64,000 nucleotides of DNA from an uncultured Pelagibacteraceae bacterium (GTDB lineage: Bacteria > Pseudomonadota > Alphaproteobacteria > Pelagibacterales > Pelagibacteraceae): the NCBI GenBank assembly GCA_902571055.1, contig CACGAM010000001.1, forward strand, positions 154,161 to 218,160. The letters are read 5' to 3'. Below, in pieces: positions 1 to 7,972 of the stretch (positions within the stretch are counted from its first letter, which is position 1; each line of letters begins with the position of its first letter). The translations under genes were made by a program, and so were the position numbers. Under the pieces are notes generated by a model. It did no database searches and was not told the DNA's origin. It worked only from the letters and a program-made list of their open reading frames with translations.

Positions 1-1
1 T

Positions 2-604
2 GGTTTGTATGGTGTAAAAAAAAAAGACAGGATCACAGACACAATTTTGAAGATGGTTTCCTTAGACAATCAAGCTGATAGTTATTCAAGGGGATTATCT
101 GGCGGAATGAAAAGAAGGTTAATGATTGCAAAGGCCCTAGTGCATCAGCCTCCAATTGTTATTTTAGATGAGCCTACTGCAGGAGTTGATGTAGAATTAA
201 GAAAAAATCTTTGGCAAAATGTTAAATTGCTTAATAAAAAAGGGGTAAGCATAATACTTACCACTCATTATCTTCACGAAGCCCAAGAAATGTGTGATCG
301 AATTGGAATAATTAATAAAGGTAAAATAGTTGCATTAGACACAACAAAAAATTTATTAAATAGAATTGAAAAAAAAAAAATAACTTTAAAACTAAGTGAG
401 ATGATTGATTTAAAAGATAATGAATTAGAAACATTAAAAATCTTATCTTTAAACCACAAAGAATTAACTTTGATTTATGACAAGAATAGACTGAACATTG
501 ATCAAATACTAAACTATGTTAACAAGAAAAATGTTAGAATTATCGACATGTCTACTGATGACGGAGATTTAGAAGATGTATTTGTTACCCTAACAAATAA
601 CTAG
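2..604 (+). CDS. ABC-2 type transporter ATP-binding protein, 3' part only
   Basis: This is the ATP-hydrolysing subunit of an ABC exporter and would work with a membrane permease that is not in the window. The gene enters from the left edge: the frame is open to base 2, and the Walker A loop lies outside. Counting from the TTG at 5, the ABC signature LSGGM is at residues 31-35, Walker B plus D-loop (VILDEPTAGVD) at about 52-62, and the H-loop histidine (TTHY) at about 88. The roughly 100-residue C-terminal tail fits drug or polysaccharide ABC-2 ATPases. Its substrate cannot be told from this fragment. The stop is 34 bp before bioY on the same strand. Confidence 0.85.
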   Translation, partial: GLYGVKKKDRITDTILKMVSLDNQADSYSRGLSGGMKRRLMIAKALVHQPPIVILDEPTAGVDVELRKNLWQNVKLLNKKGVSIILTTHYLHEAQEMCDRIGIINKGKIVALDTTKNLLNRIEKKKITLKLSEMIDLKDNELETLKILSLNHKELTLIYDKNRLNIDQILNYVNKKNVRIIDMSTDDGDLEDVFVTLTNN

Positions 605-638
605 AAATAACAGAAATTTTAAGTTAAGATAATCTAAA

Positions 639-1190
639 ATGGAGTTAGTACAAAAAATTAAGCAATATAAAATTTTAAAAAATATTTTGTATATTTTTCT
701 AGGATCTACTTTATTAATTGTATCTGCAAAAATTAAATTACCTTTTTATCCTGTACCAATGACAATGCAAACGTTTGTAGTATTGTTTTTAGGTGTATTA
801 CTAGGACCAAAGTTGGCAGCTACTACAATATTGTTTTACTTATGTGAAGGAATTTTAGGTTTACCAGTTTTCTCAAATTCTCCTGAAAAAGGTATTGGTT
901 TAGTATATTTTACTGGACCTACCATGGGTTACTTAATTGGATTTATTTTCGCCTCTTATTTTGCTGGATATATTAATACTAAAGATAATTATTTTAAAAT
1001 TTATATTAAATTAATTCTTTCAGTTTCAATAATTTATTTATTAGGGTTATTGTGGCTGGGTAATCTAATAGGATGGGAAAAACCAATTTTTTCATTAGGT
1101 GCTAAACCTTTTTTGTTAGCGGAGATGTTTAAAATACTATTACTAGGAATAATTTGTAAATATATAATTAAATTGAGAAGAACTATCTAG
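639..1190 (+). CDS. bioY: BioY-type biotin transporter (ECF substrate-binding membrane protein)
   Basis: This is a 183-residue integral membrane protein with about five or six hydrophobic segments. The early segment with the run KLPFYPVPMTMQT followed by a Gly-rich helix (GVLLGPKLAA) is typical of BioY, the biotin-binding S component of energy-coupling factor transporters. The length matches the family. No ECF ATPase or T component is seen nearby, so it may act alone or with a distant module. The end overlaps the convergent regA gene by 8 bp. I infer a function in biotin scavenging, which suits a streamlined organism that may be a biotin auxotroph. Confidence 0.85.
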   Translation: MELVQKIKQYKILKNILYIFLGSTLLIVSAKIKLPFYPVPMTMQTFVVLFLGVLLGPKLAATTILFYLCEGILGLPVFSNSPEKGIGLVYFTGPTMGYLIGFIFASYFAGYINTKDNYFKIYIKLILSVSIIYLLGLLWLGNLIGWEKPIFSLGAKPFLLAEMFKILLLGIICKYIIKLRRTI

Positions 1191-1746
1191 GGGATCTTTT
1201 AGATAAAATTCTTTGTAAAGTTCTTCTGTGCATTTTAAGTCTTCTTGCTGTTTCAGATACATTTCTATTACAAAGCTCAAATACTCTATGAATATGTTCC
1301 CACTTAACTCTATCAGCTGACATAGGATTTTCTGGTGGTTCCGCTTTTTTATTTGGATCAGCTAATAATGCTTTTTCAACGTCATCTGCATCTGCAGGTT
1401 TTGACATATAATCTATTGCACCCTGTTTTATTGCTGATACCGCAGTTGGGATATTTCCATAACCAGTTAACATTACAATTCTGCTGTTTTCATTTGAGTT
1501 TTGGATTTCTTTAACAACTTCTAAGCCATTTCCATCATTGAGCCTTAAATCGACAACAGCAAAAGCAGGTTTTTTTGATTTAACAGCATCAATACCCTTT
1601 TTTACTCCCTCAGCTTGTATTACCTCAAATCCTTTTTTTTCCATTGCTCTAGCTAGTCTTTCTCTAAATGGATTGTCATCATCCACTAGAAGCAGTGATT
1701 TGTCTGTAAAATCAGTTATTTTTTTTATTCCTATAGTTGTATTCAT
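1183..1746 (-). CDS. regA: RegA/PrrA/ActR-family redox response regulator
   Basis: This is a 187-residue two-domain response regulator. The receiver domain has the acidic pocket VDDD at about 21-24, the phosphoacceptor Asp at about 66 (VVDLRL), the Thr of MLTGYG and the Lys of SKPAD. It is followed by a short proline-rich linker (KKAEPPENP) and a Fis-type helix-turn-helix ending in NVSETARRLKMHRRTLQRIL. This C-terminus is nearly invariant in alphaproteobacterial RegA/PrrA proteins, which control genes in response to redox state. The partner kinase RegB is not in the window. The gene is convergent with bioY and divergent from the polyamine operon. Confidence 0.93.
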   Translation of the reverse strand: MNTTIGIKKITDFTDKSLLLVDDDNPFRERLARAMEKKGFEVIQAEGVKKGIDAVKSKKPAFAVVDLRLNDGNGLEVVKEIQNSNENSRIVMLTGYGNIPTAVSAIKQGAIDYMSKPADADDVEKALLADPNKKAEPPENPMSADRVKWEHIHRVFELCNRNVSETARRLKMHRRTLQRILSKRSPR

Positions 1747-1836
1747 GTAGCTTATATGGAGATGAATAAAATAATTTCAATGATATTATTTGCTTTACAT
1801 TGGGCTAAATTTCCAATAATTCAGCAATTTATATAA

Positions 1837-1866
1837 ACTTGCATATGAGATATGCAGGTTTTTTTT
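1837..1866 (+). terminator. Hairpin plus T-run just upstream of the polyamine operon (terminator or attenuator)
   Basis: Bases 1837-1846 pair with 1850-1859 to give a 10-bp stem with one T-G wobble and a 3-base loop, followed directly by a run of eight T (1859-1866). This is a classic intrinsic terminator shape for plus-strand transcription. It lies only about 16 bases before the AGGAG ribosome-binding site of the decarboxylase gene. It could stop read-through coming from bioY, or act as an attenuator in the operon leader. The sequence alone does not decide between these. Confidence 0.65.
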
Positions 1867-1891
1867 ATTAGATTTTTTTTTAGGAGCTAAT

Positions 1892-3070
1892 ATGAAAAAA
1901 TTTAAATCAGTTGAAAAATTAATTAATCAGCTGAAACCAAATGACCCTGTTTATTGCATTAGGAAGCATCCTATAATTAATGCTTCTAAATTCTTTCAAA
2001 AAAATTTTCCTGGAAAAATACTATATGCTGTTAAAACAAATCCTAACCAAGAAGTTTTAAAAACCATACTTGACAGTGGAATTAATCAATTCGATGTAGC
2101 ATCGATTAAAGAGATAGAGACCGTTAAAAAATTAAATAATAAAGTAAAGTGCTCCTATATGCATACTGTGAAAAGCAGAGACAATATAAAGCAAGCATAT
2201 TTTAAATATGGAATAAAAACGTTTGCATTAGACTCCAAAGAAGAGCTTATTAAAATAATTGAAACAACTAATTACGCTAAAGATCTAGAACTATTTGTGA
2301 GAGTATCGGTATCTAATGAACATGCAGAGATAGATTTATCAAAAAAATTTGGAGCAATTACTTCTGAGGCGATTGGACTTTTTAGATTAACTAAACAATA
2401 TTCAAAAAAAATTGGTATTAGTTTTCATGTTGGATCGCAATGTATGCATCCCATTTCATATTCAAAAGGTATAGATGAAATTGGAAAAGTCATTAAGAAA
2501 ACAAAAATTTGTCCTGATTATATCAATGTTGGGGGAGGTTTTCCTACAATATATCCTGATTTAATTTCTCAACCATTAATTAATTATTTTGAAGAAATTA
2601 AAAAAAGTTTAAAAAATTTAGGTCTGAATAAATTACCAGAAATTATTTGTGAACCTGGAAGAGCGATTGTGGCTGAAAGCGGTTCAACTATTGTAAGAGT
2701 TATACTTAGGAAAAAACAAAAATTATTCATAAATGATGGAACTTATGGAACACTATTTGATGCAGGTGTTCCAAATATTGTTTATCCATCAAAATTAATA
2801 ACCGATGGAAGAATTTTATCCAAAAAAATGACTGCATTCGATTTTTATGGTCCTACCTGTGATAGCATGGATTATATGAAAGGACCTTTTTTATTACCAA
2901 ACAATGTAAAAGAGGGTGACTATATTGAGCTTGGTCAACTTGGGGCGTATGGTTTAACATTTAGAACAGAATTTAATGGCTTTTATTCAAATCAAATATA
3001 CGAAGTTGAAGACACTCCAATTATGACGATGTACGACAAAGAAAATAAAGGTGAATTCCTTGTTGCTTAG
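1892..3070 (+). CDS. Ornithine decarboxylase-like PLP enzyme (fold III, group IV)
   Basis: This PLP-dependent amino-acid decarboxylase most likely makes putrescine from ornithine. It has 392 residues, usual for alphaproteobacterial ODC/LDC proteins. The PLP lysine is K48 in YAVKTN. Other motifs are HVGSQ (179-183), the phosphate-binding GGGFP (214-218), EPGRA (254-258) and the catalytic-cysteine motif GPTCDSxD with C323. A good ribosome-binding site (AGGAG) lies 8 bases before the ATG. It is the first gene of a four-gene polyamine operon, and its stop touches the next ATG. Use of lysine or arginine as substrate cannot be excluded from sequence. Confidence 0.88.
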   Translation: MKKFKSVEKLINQLKPNDPVYCIRKHPIINASKFFQKNFPGKILYAVKTNPNQEVLKTILDSGINQFDVASIKEIETVKKLNNKVKCSYMHTVKSRDNIKQAYFKYGIKTFALDSKEELIKIIETTNYAKDLELFVRVSVSNEHAEIDLSKKFGAITSEAIGLFRLTKQYSKKIGISFHVGSQCMHPISYSKGIDEIGKVIKKTKICPDYINVGGGFPTIYPDLISQPLINYFEEIKKSLKNLGLNKLPEIICEPGRAIVAESGSTIVRVILRKKQKLFINDGTYGTLFDAGVPNIVYPSKLITDGRILSKKMTAFDFYGPTCDSMDYMKGPFLLPNNVKEGDYIELGQLGAYGLTFRTEFNGFYSNQIYEVEDTPIMTMYDKENKGEFLVA

Positions 3071-4114
3071 ATGTCAAAAAATAAAAACTTAGGTCACAAC
3101 AGTAAAAAAGATTTTTTAAAAAATCCAGTTGAACATATTGATATCACATCCTTTGATGCTAGAGATATAATTTCGTCTATGCAAAAAATGTCTTTTGTTT
3201 CAAGAGAAACTGGTAATGCTGCAGATATATTTAATCAAATGTTAAGGGACAAAAATTGTACAATTTTTTTGACATTAGCAGGTTCAACCTCAGCCGCGGG
3301 ATGTATGAATATTTATAGAGATATGGTTAAATATAATATGGTTGATGCAATAGTAGCGACTGGAGCCTCAATTATAGATATGGATTTTTTTGAAGCTCTA
3401 GGTTTCAAACATTACCAAGGTTCACAATTCCAAAACGATAACGAGTTAAGGAAAAATTATATAGATAGAATTTATGATACATATATTGATGAAGATGAGT
3501 TGCAACTTTGTGACAAAACTATTTGTGATATTGCTGATAATTTAGATCCTAAAAGCTATACCTCAAGGGAATTTATAATGGAAATTGGCAGATATTTGAA
3601 AAAGTTTGCTAAAAAAAAAGGATCTTTAATTGAAACAGCTTATGACAATAATGTTCCTATTTTTTGTCCTGCATTTACAGACTCTAGTGCTGGATTTGGA
3701 CTAGTCATGCATCAGGAAAAAAATCCATCAAAACATATTACAATTGACTCAATAAGAGAGTTTCGGGAACTTACGGAGATCAAAATAAAATCTAAAGGTT
3801 CAGGATTATTCATGATTGGAGGAGGTGTCCCTAAAAACTTTATCCAAGATACAGTTATTTGCGCAGAGTTGCTTGGCAAAGAAGTAGATATGCATCAATA
3901 TGCTATTCAAATTACAGTAGCGGACTCTAGAGATGGAGCTTGTAGTAGCTCAACTTTAAAAGAGGCAAGTTCTTGGGGTAAAGTAGATACAACTAAGGAA
4001 CAGATGGTTTTTGCAGAAGCTACTAGTGTTTTACCTTTGATTGCAAGCGACGCCTATCATAGAGGTGAGTGGAAAAATAGAGATAGAAAAAATTTCTCAA
4101 ATTTATTTAAATAA
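3071..4114 (+). CDS. Deoxyhypusine synthase-like protein (probable polyamine synthase)
   Basis: This 347-residue protein belongs to the deoxyhypusine synthase family, which transfers an aminobutyl group in an NAD-dependent reaction. The N-terminal half has the nucleotide-binding LTLAGSTSAAG and VATGAS segments. The catalytic lysine is seen at K304 in SSWGK, matching the SWGKI motif of true deoxyhypusine synthases. Bacteria have no eIF5A, so the acceptor is probably a free polyamine, making homospermidine or a relative. The gene lies between a decarboxylase and agmatine-to-putrescine genes, which supports polyamine chemistry. It starts right after the stop of the previous gene. Confidence 0.85.
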   Translation: MSKNKNLGHNSKKDFLKNPVEHIDITSFDARDIISSMQKMSFVSRETGNAADIFNQMLRDKNCTIFLTLAGSTSAAGCMNIYRDMVKYNMVDAIVATGASIIDMDFFEALGFKHYQGSQFQNDNELRKNYIDRIYDTYIDEDELQLCDKTICDIADNLDPKSYTSREFIMEIGRYLKKFAKKKGSLIETAYDNNVPIFCPAFTDSSAGFGLVMHQEKNPSKHITIDSIREFRELTEIKIKSKGSGLFMIGGGVPKNFIQDTVICAELLGKEVDMHQYAIQITVADSRDGACSSSTLKEASSWGKVDTTKEQMVFAEATSVLPLIASDAYHRGEWKNRDRKNFSNLFK

Positions 4115-4115
4115 A

Positions 4116-4997
4116 ATGTCAAAAAAAACAAAAGTTGGTGTTATTCAACTTAAAATTACAAAAAATAAAGAATTTAATTTAAAAAATTCAATTAGCAAAA
4201 TAAAAGAGGCAGCGCGTAAGGGTGCAAAAATTATTTGTATGCCAGAGCTATTCTTGACAGAATATTTTTGTAAGGTTGAAAATCACTCCTATTTTAAAAT
4301 TGCAGAAAAAGTTCCTGGTTCTACTTCTGATATTTTTTGTAAGTTAGCAAAAGAATTGAAAGTTATATTAATTATTTCCTTATTTGAAAAAAAATTGTCC
4401 GGAATTTATTATAATACCTGTATCACTATTAACAACAATGGAAAAATAATATCAAAATATAGAAAGATGCATATACCGGATGACCCGGGATATTATGAAA
4501 AATTTTATTTTACACCAGGTGATTTAGGATTTAAAAATGTGAAAACTAAATTTGGCGATATAGGAACACTTATTTGTTGGGATCAGTGGTTTCCTGAAGC
4601 GGCTAGACTTACTGCATTAAAAGGTTCTGAGATAATATTTTACCCTACGGCAATTGGATGGCATCCTAAAGAAAAAAAGAAGTATGGAAAGTCTCAACTA
4701 GACTCTTGGATTACAATACAAAGATCACACGCAATTGCTAATGGTGTTTTTATTATAGCAATAAATAGAGTTGGGAAAGAAAAAAAAGGGAAAAGAGAAA
4801 TTGAATTTTGGGGTAATTCTTTTGTCATAGATCCTAATGGAAATATAATATCAAAACTAAAATCAAACAAAGAAGGAATCTTAGTTTGTGACATAAATTT
4901 AAAAAAGGTAGAAAGTACTAGGCAACACTGGCCCTTTCTGAGAGATAGAAGAATTGATGCCTATAAAGGTTTAATCAAAAATCAAAACAATGATTAA
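4116..4997 (+). CDS. aguB: N-carbamoylputrescine amidase
   Basis: This nitrilase-superfamily hydrolase converts N-carbamoylputrescine to putrescine, CO2 and ammonia. The catalytic triad is visible: E44 (MPELF), K117 (RKMHIPDD) and C154 (LICWDQWFPEAAR). The last of these, with the following aromatic and acidic residues, is typical of AguB. I chose the ATG at 4116 (293 residues). A longer frame begins at 4041 inside the previous gene and adds no conserved sequence. The final 8 bases overlap aguA, which carries out the preceding step of the pathway. Confidence 0.9.
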   Translation: MSKKTKVGVIQLKITKNKEFNLKNSISKIKEAARKGAKIICMPELFLTEYFCKVENHSYFKIAEKVPGSTSDIFCKLAKELKVILIISLFEKKLSGIYYNTCITINNNGKIISKYRKMHIPDDPGYYEKFYFTPGDLGFKNVKTKFGDIGTLICWDQWFPEAARLTALKGSEIIFYPTAIGWHPKEKKKYGKSQLDSWITIQRSHAIANGVFIIAINRVGKEKKGKREIEFWGNSFVIDPNGNIISKLKSNKEGILVCDINLKKVESTRQHWPFLRDRRIDAYKGLIKNQNND

Positions 4998-6060
4998 AAA
5001 CTTTTCTCTTCTTGGTTTTAGAATGCCAGGTGAGTGGGAAAAACAAGATTCAATTTGGATTACATGGCCTTATAATAAAAAAGATTGGCCAGGTCTATTT
5101 GAAAATATCCCCTTCACCGTATCAAAAATAGTATCTGCTATATCAAAAAATCAAGTTGTAAATTTAATTATTAAACCCAATGAAAATATAGATAAAATAA
5201 AAAAAATATTGTTGAGGCAAAAAACAAAATTAAAACTTGTTAGGTTTCATAAAATTCCTTCAAATAGAGTATGGATTAGAGATTTTGGTCCAATTTATTT
5301 AATAAATAAAAAAATTAAAAAAAAAATTTTTATAAATTTTCAATTTAATGGTTGGTCTAAATACAATGATTTTAAGTTAGATAATAAGATCAATGATAAA
5401 ATCTCAAAAATTACCAAGACCAGAAAGTTAGAGCCTACATTTAAAATTGGAAAAAAAATAAGAAAATTTGTATTAGAAGGTGGTGCAATTGATGTAAATG
5501 GTATGGGTTCAATTTTATTAACTAGAGAATGTCTTCTCAGCAAGATTCAACAAAGAAATTTTGGCATTAAAAAAACAGATTATGAAAACATGCTATCTAA
5601 ATTTTTAAATGTAAATAATTTTATTTGGCTTAACAAGGGCATCAAAGGTGATGATACGCATGGCCATATTGATGACATTTGCAGATTTGTATCTCCTGAT
5701 ACAATTATGACGGCAGTAGAAAACAATAAAAAAGACGTAAATTACAAAATTTTGAAAAATAATCTTAATATTTTAAAAAAAGCAAAAACTATTAATGGTA
5801 AAAATTTTAATTTAATTAAAATTCCCATGCCAAAAGCAATATTTATAAATAAGATAAGGGTTCCTGCAAGTTACTTAAATTTTTTAATATGTAATAAATC
5901 TGTTTTGTTACCATTATTTAATGATAAAAATGACAAGGTGGTGATTAAAATATTTAAAAAATTTTTTAAAAAGAGAAAAGTAATTGGTATAGATTGTACA
6001 AATTTGATTTGGGGTTTTGGAGCCATACATTGCATGACCCAAAGTGAACCAAGCGTTTAG
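4990..6060 (+). CDS. aguA: Agmatine deiminase
   Basis: This guanidine-modifying enzyme turns agmatine into N-carbamoylputrescine. Family features seen are RMPGEWEKQDSIWITWP at the N-terminus, RVWIRDFGP, FVLEGGAIDVNG, the HGHIDD segment and the C-terminal catalytic cysteine C348 in GFGAIHCMTQ. The 356-residue length is normal. It overlaps aguB by 8 bp, implying translational coupling. No biosynthetic arginine decarboxylase is visible in this operon, so the agmatine must come from elsewhere in the genome, from uptake, or from relaxed specificity of the first gene. It ends 2 bp from the convergent transporter gene. Confidence 0.92.
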   Translation: MIKNFSLLGFRMPGEWEKQDSIWITWPYNKKDWPGLFENIPFTVSKIVSAISKNQVVNLIIKPNENIDKIKKILLRQKTKLKLVRFHKIPSNRVWIRDFGPIYLINKKIKKKIFINFQFNGWSKYNDFKLDNKINDKISKITKTRKLEPTFKIGKKIRKFVLEGGAIDVNGMGSILLTRECLLSKIQQRNFGIKKTDYENMLSKFLNVNNFIWLNKGIKGDDTHGHIDDICRFVSPDTIMTAVENNKKDVNYKILKNNLNILKKAKTINGKNFNLIKIPMPKAIFINKIRVPASYLNFLICNKSVLLPLFNDKNDKVVIKIFKKFFKKRKVIGIDCTNLIWGFGAIHCMTQSEPSV

Positions 6061-6061
6061 G

Positions 6062-6610
6062 TCAAACTGGTTTAAGTGTTGATAATAATAATCTAAAAGG
6101 AATTAACATTACTAAGGCAACAAATAATTTCACTGCTAAATCACCAAGAGAAAGTGTAAACCATGGTATACCAGTCCCATAAAATGATATTGAGAAAAAT
6201 AAAAAAGTATCGACAGTTGAACCTATAATTGAAGATCCTAATGGTGCAATGAACCATTTTTGTTTTCTTAATTTATCAAAAATTTGTACGTCTAACAATT
6301 GGGCAATTAAAAATGCTGTTCCTGATCCAATTGCAATTCTTAAAGATATTAAATCCGCAAAATTAGTTGAAAATAAAAGAGTAGCGCTAATACCTATAGC
6401 AAATCCAATATAAACAATTTTTCTGGCAGCTAGTTTTCCGTAAGACCTATTTGCTAAATCTGTAATTAAAAATGCAATCGGATAGCTAAAGGCACCATAA
6501 GTTAGTATTTCCTCAAGACCATATGCTTTTACAGGGAACTGAACAAGAAAATTTGAAGCTAAAACGATTAACCCCATCAAAATTGATAATGTAAGGAATA
6601 TTTTGTTCAC
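6062..6610 (-). CDS. YhhQ/VUT-family transporter (queuosine precursor)
   Basis: This is a 182-residue membrane protein with about five or six hydrophobic helices. The segments GAFSYPIAFLITDLANRSYG and AFLIAQLLDVQIFDKLR match the YhhQ (DUF165) family. Members import queuosine precursors such as preQ0 or preQ1 for tRNA modification. The start codon shares a base with the stop of rpmB upstream, so the two are probably cotranscribed. Queuosine is the best-supported substrate for the family, but this individual protein has not been tested. Confidence 0.8.
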   Translation of the reverse strand: MNKIFLTLSILMGLIVLASNFLVQFPVKAYGLEEILTYGAFSYPIAFLITDLANRSYGKLAARKIVYIGFAIGISATLLFSTNFADLISLRIAIGSGTAFLIAQLLDVQIFDKLRKQKWFIAPLGSSIIGSTVDTFLFFSISFYGTGIPWFTLSLGDLAVKLFVALVMLIPFRLLLSTLKPV

Positions 6611-6891
6611 TAAGCAGTTTTGTTAAGGATTGTTTTTTTCATTTTTTTTAATCTTAAAGACAAATATTTGGTCTTTGTAGATTTTAAGAATTCATCAAAA
6701 CTACCTTTTTTATCAACTGATCTTACTCCTGCGTTCGAAACGGTTAGTCTGAAATTTCTTTTTAAAATTTCACTTTTGAAATAAACCTTTTTCAAATTGG
6801 GTAAAAATTTTCTTTTTGTCTTATTGTTAGCATGACTTACATTATGACCCTTGAGAGGTATTTTACCAGTAAGTTCGCATTTTTTTGACAT
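6610..6891 (-). CDS. rpmB: Large ribosomal subunit protein bL28
   Basis: This small basic ribosomal protein of 93 residues begins [10 protein letters not shown] and continues with [17 protein letters not shown], the hallmark of bL28. A second conserved part, [21 protein letters not shown], is also present. The length is slightly above the usual 70-95 range and ends with a lysine-rich tail. It lies upstream of and joined to the YhhQ-like transporter gene. It functions in the 50S subunit. Confidence 0.95.
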   Translation of the reverse strand: MSKKCELTGKIPLKGHNVSHANNKTKRKFLPNLKKVYFKSEILKRNFRLTVSNAGVRSVDKKGSFDEFLKSTKTKYLSLRLKKMKKTILNKTA

Positions 6892-6925
6892 AGTGAAACT
6901 TATATAGAATTTCGTGGATCAATCG

Positions 6926-7972
6926 TCAAGTTGATTTTTTAAATCCAACCACATCATTTATATTATTTATACCTTCTTGTTCTAAGATTTTAATTAATCC
7001 GTTATTAATTTGTGCTGCAATACGTGGACCCCTGTAAACCATTCCTGTGTAAATTTGCACTAGTGTTGCACCGCTTAAAATTTTCTCATAAGCACTTTTC
7101 GCAGAGTCTACGCCACCTACGCCGATGATCTTAATCTGTTTTCCTACGAGATTGTAGAACTCGTTAATTATTCTGTTAGAGATTTTTTCTATAGGCTTTC
7201 CTGATAATCCACCTTTTTCAAATCTATTCATATTCGTCAAACCTTCTCTATTTCTATCAGTCGAGTTAGAGATAATTATAGTTTCAATTTTATTATCTAT
7301 TAATATTTGCGATATTTTTTCTACTTGATTTGATGATAAGTCTGGTGAAATTTTAACTGCTATTGGTATACTTGAATTAGCTTTATTTTTTTCTTCAAGT
7401 ATTGATTTGATTAAATTATTTAATTCACTAGTTTTATGAAAATCTCTAAGATTTTCAGTATTAGGAGAAGATATATTAATTGTGATATAACTTGCAAGAT
7501 TTATAAATTTTTTTAGGCATGTAGTGTAGTCTTCGATTCTATTACTCGAATCTTTATTTGGACCAATATTTATTCCTAATAAACCCTTAGGTTTATTTTT
7601 TTTTATTCTCAAACTAATTTCTTCACATCCTTGATTGTTAAAACCTAATCTATTTATTAGGGCCTCGTCCTCTTCTAATCTAAATACTCTTGGTCTTGGA
7701 TTTCCGAATTGTGGTTTAGGTGTTACGGTTCCAACTTCTACAAATCCAAATCCTAAGTTAAATAAAGAGTTATAAACTTCGGCATTCTTATCAAAACCAG
7801 CTGCAACACCTATTGGAGAATGTATTTTTTCGTTAAATATTGAGGTTTCTATTCTTGGAGATTTATTTATTTTGATAGAGGCAATGTTTCCAAATTTTAA
7901 AGCATTTATTGCTAAAGAATGTGCAGTTTCAGGGTTAATTTTAAAAAGAAAAGGTCTTAAAATATCAAACAT
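6926..7972 (-). CDS. pyrD: Dihydroorotate dehydrogenase (quinone), class 2
   Basis: This FMN enzyme oxidises dihydroorotate to orotate, passing electrons to membrane quinone in pyrimidine synthesis. The 348-residue length and amphipathic N-terminus (FDILRPFLFKINPETAHSLAI) fit the membrane-associated class 2 enzymes. Seen are GVAAGFDKNAE, RPRVFRLEEDEALINRLGFNN, NISSPNTENL with the catalytic serine region, and IGVGGVDSA with LVQIYTGMVYRGP near the end. It overlaps the end of the lysS gene by 8 bp and follows it on the same strand. Confidence 0.95.
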   Translation of the reverse strand: MFDILRPFLFKINPETAHSLAINALKFGNIASIKINKSPRIETSIFNEKIHSPIGVAAGFDKNAEVYNSLFNLGFGFVEVGTVTPKPQFGNPRPRVFRLEEDEALINRLGFNNQGCEEISLRIKKNKPKGLLGINIGPNKDSSNRIEDYTTCLKKFINLASYITINISSPNTENLRDFHKTSELNNLIKSILEEKNKANSSIPIAVKISPDLSSNQVEKISQILIDNKIETIIISNSTDRNREGLTNMNRFEKGGLSGKPIEKISNRIINEFYNLVGKQIKIIGVGGVDSAKSAYEKILSGATLVQIYTGMVYRGPRIAAQINNGLIKILEQEGINNINDVVGFKKST

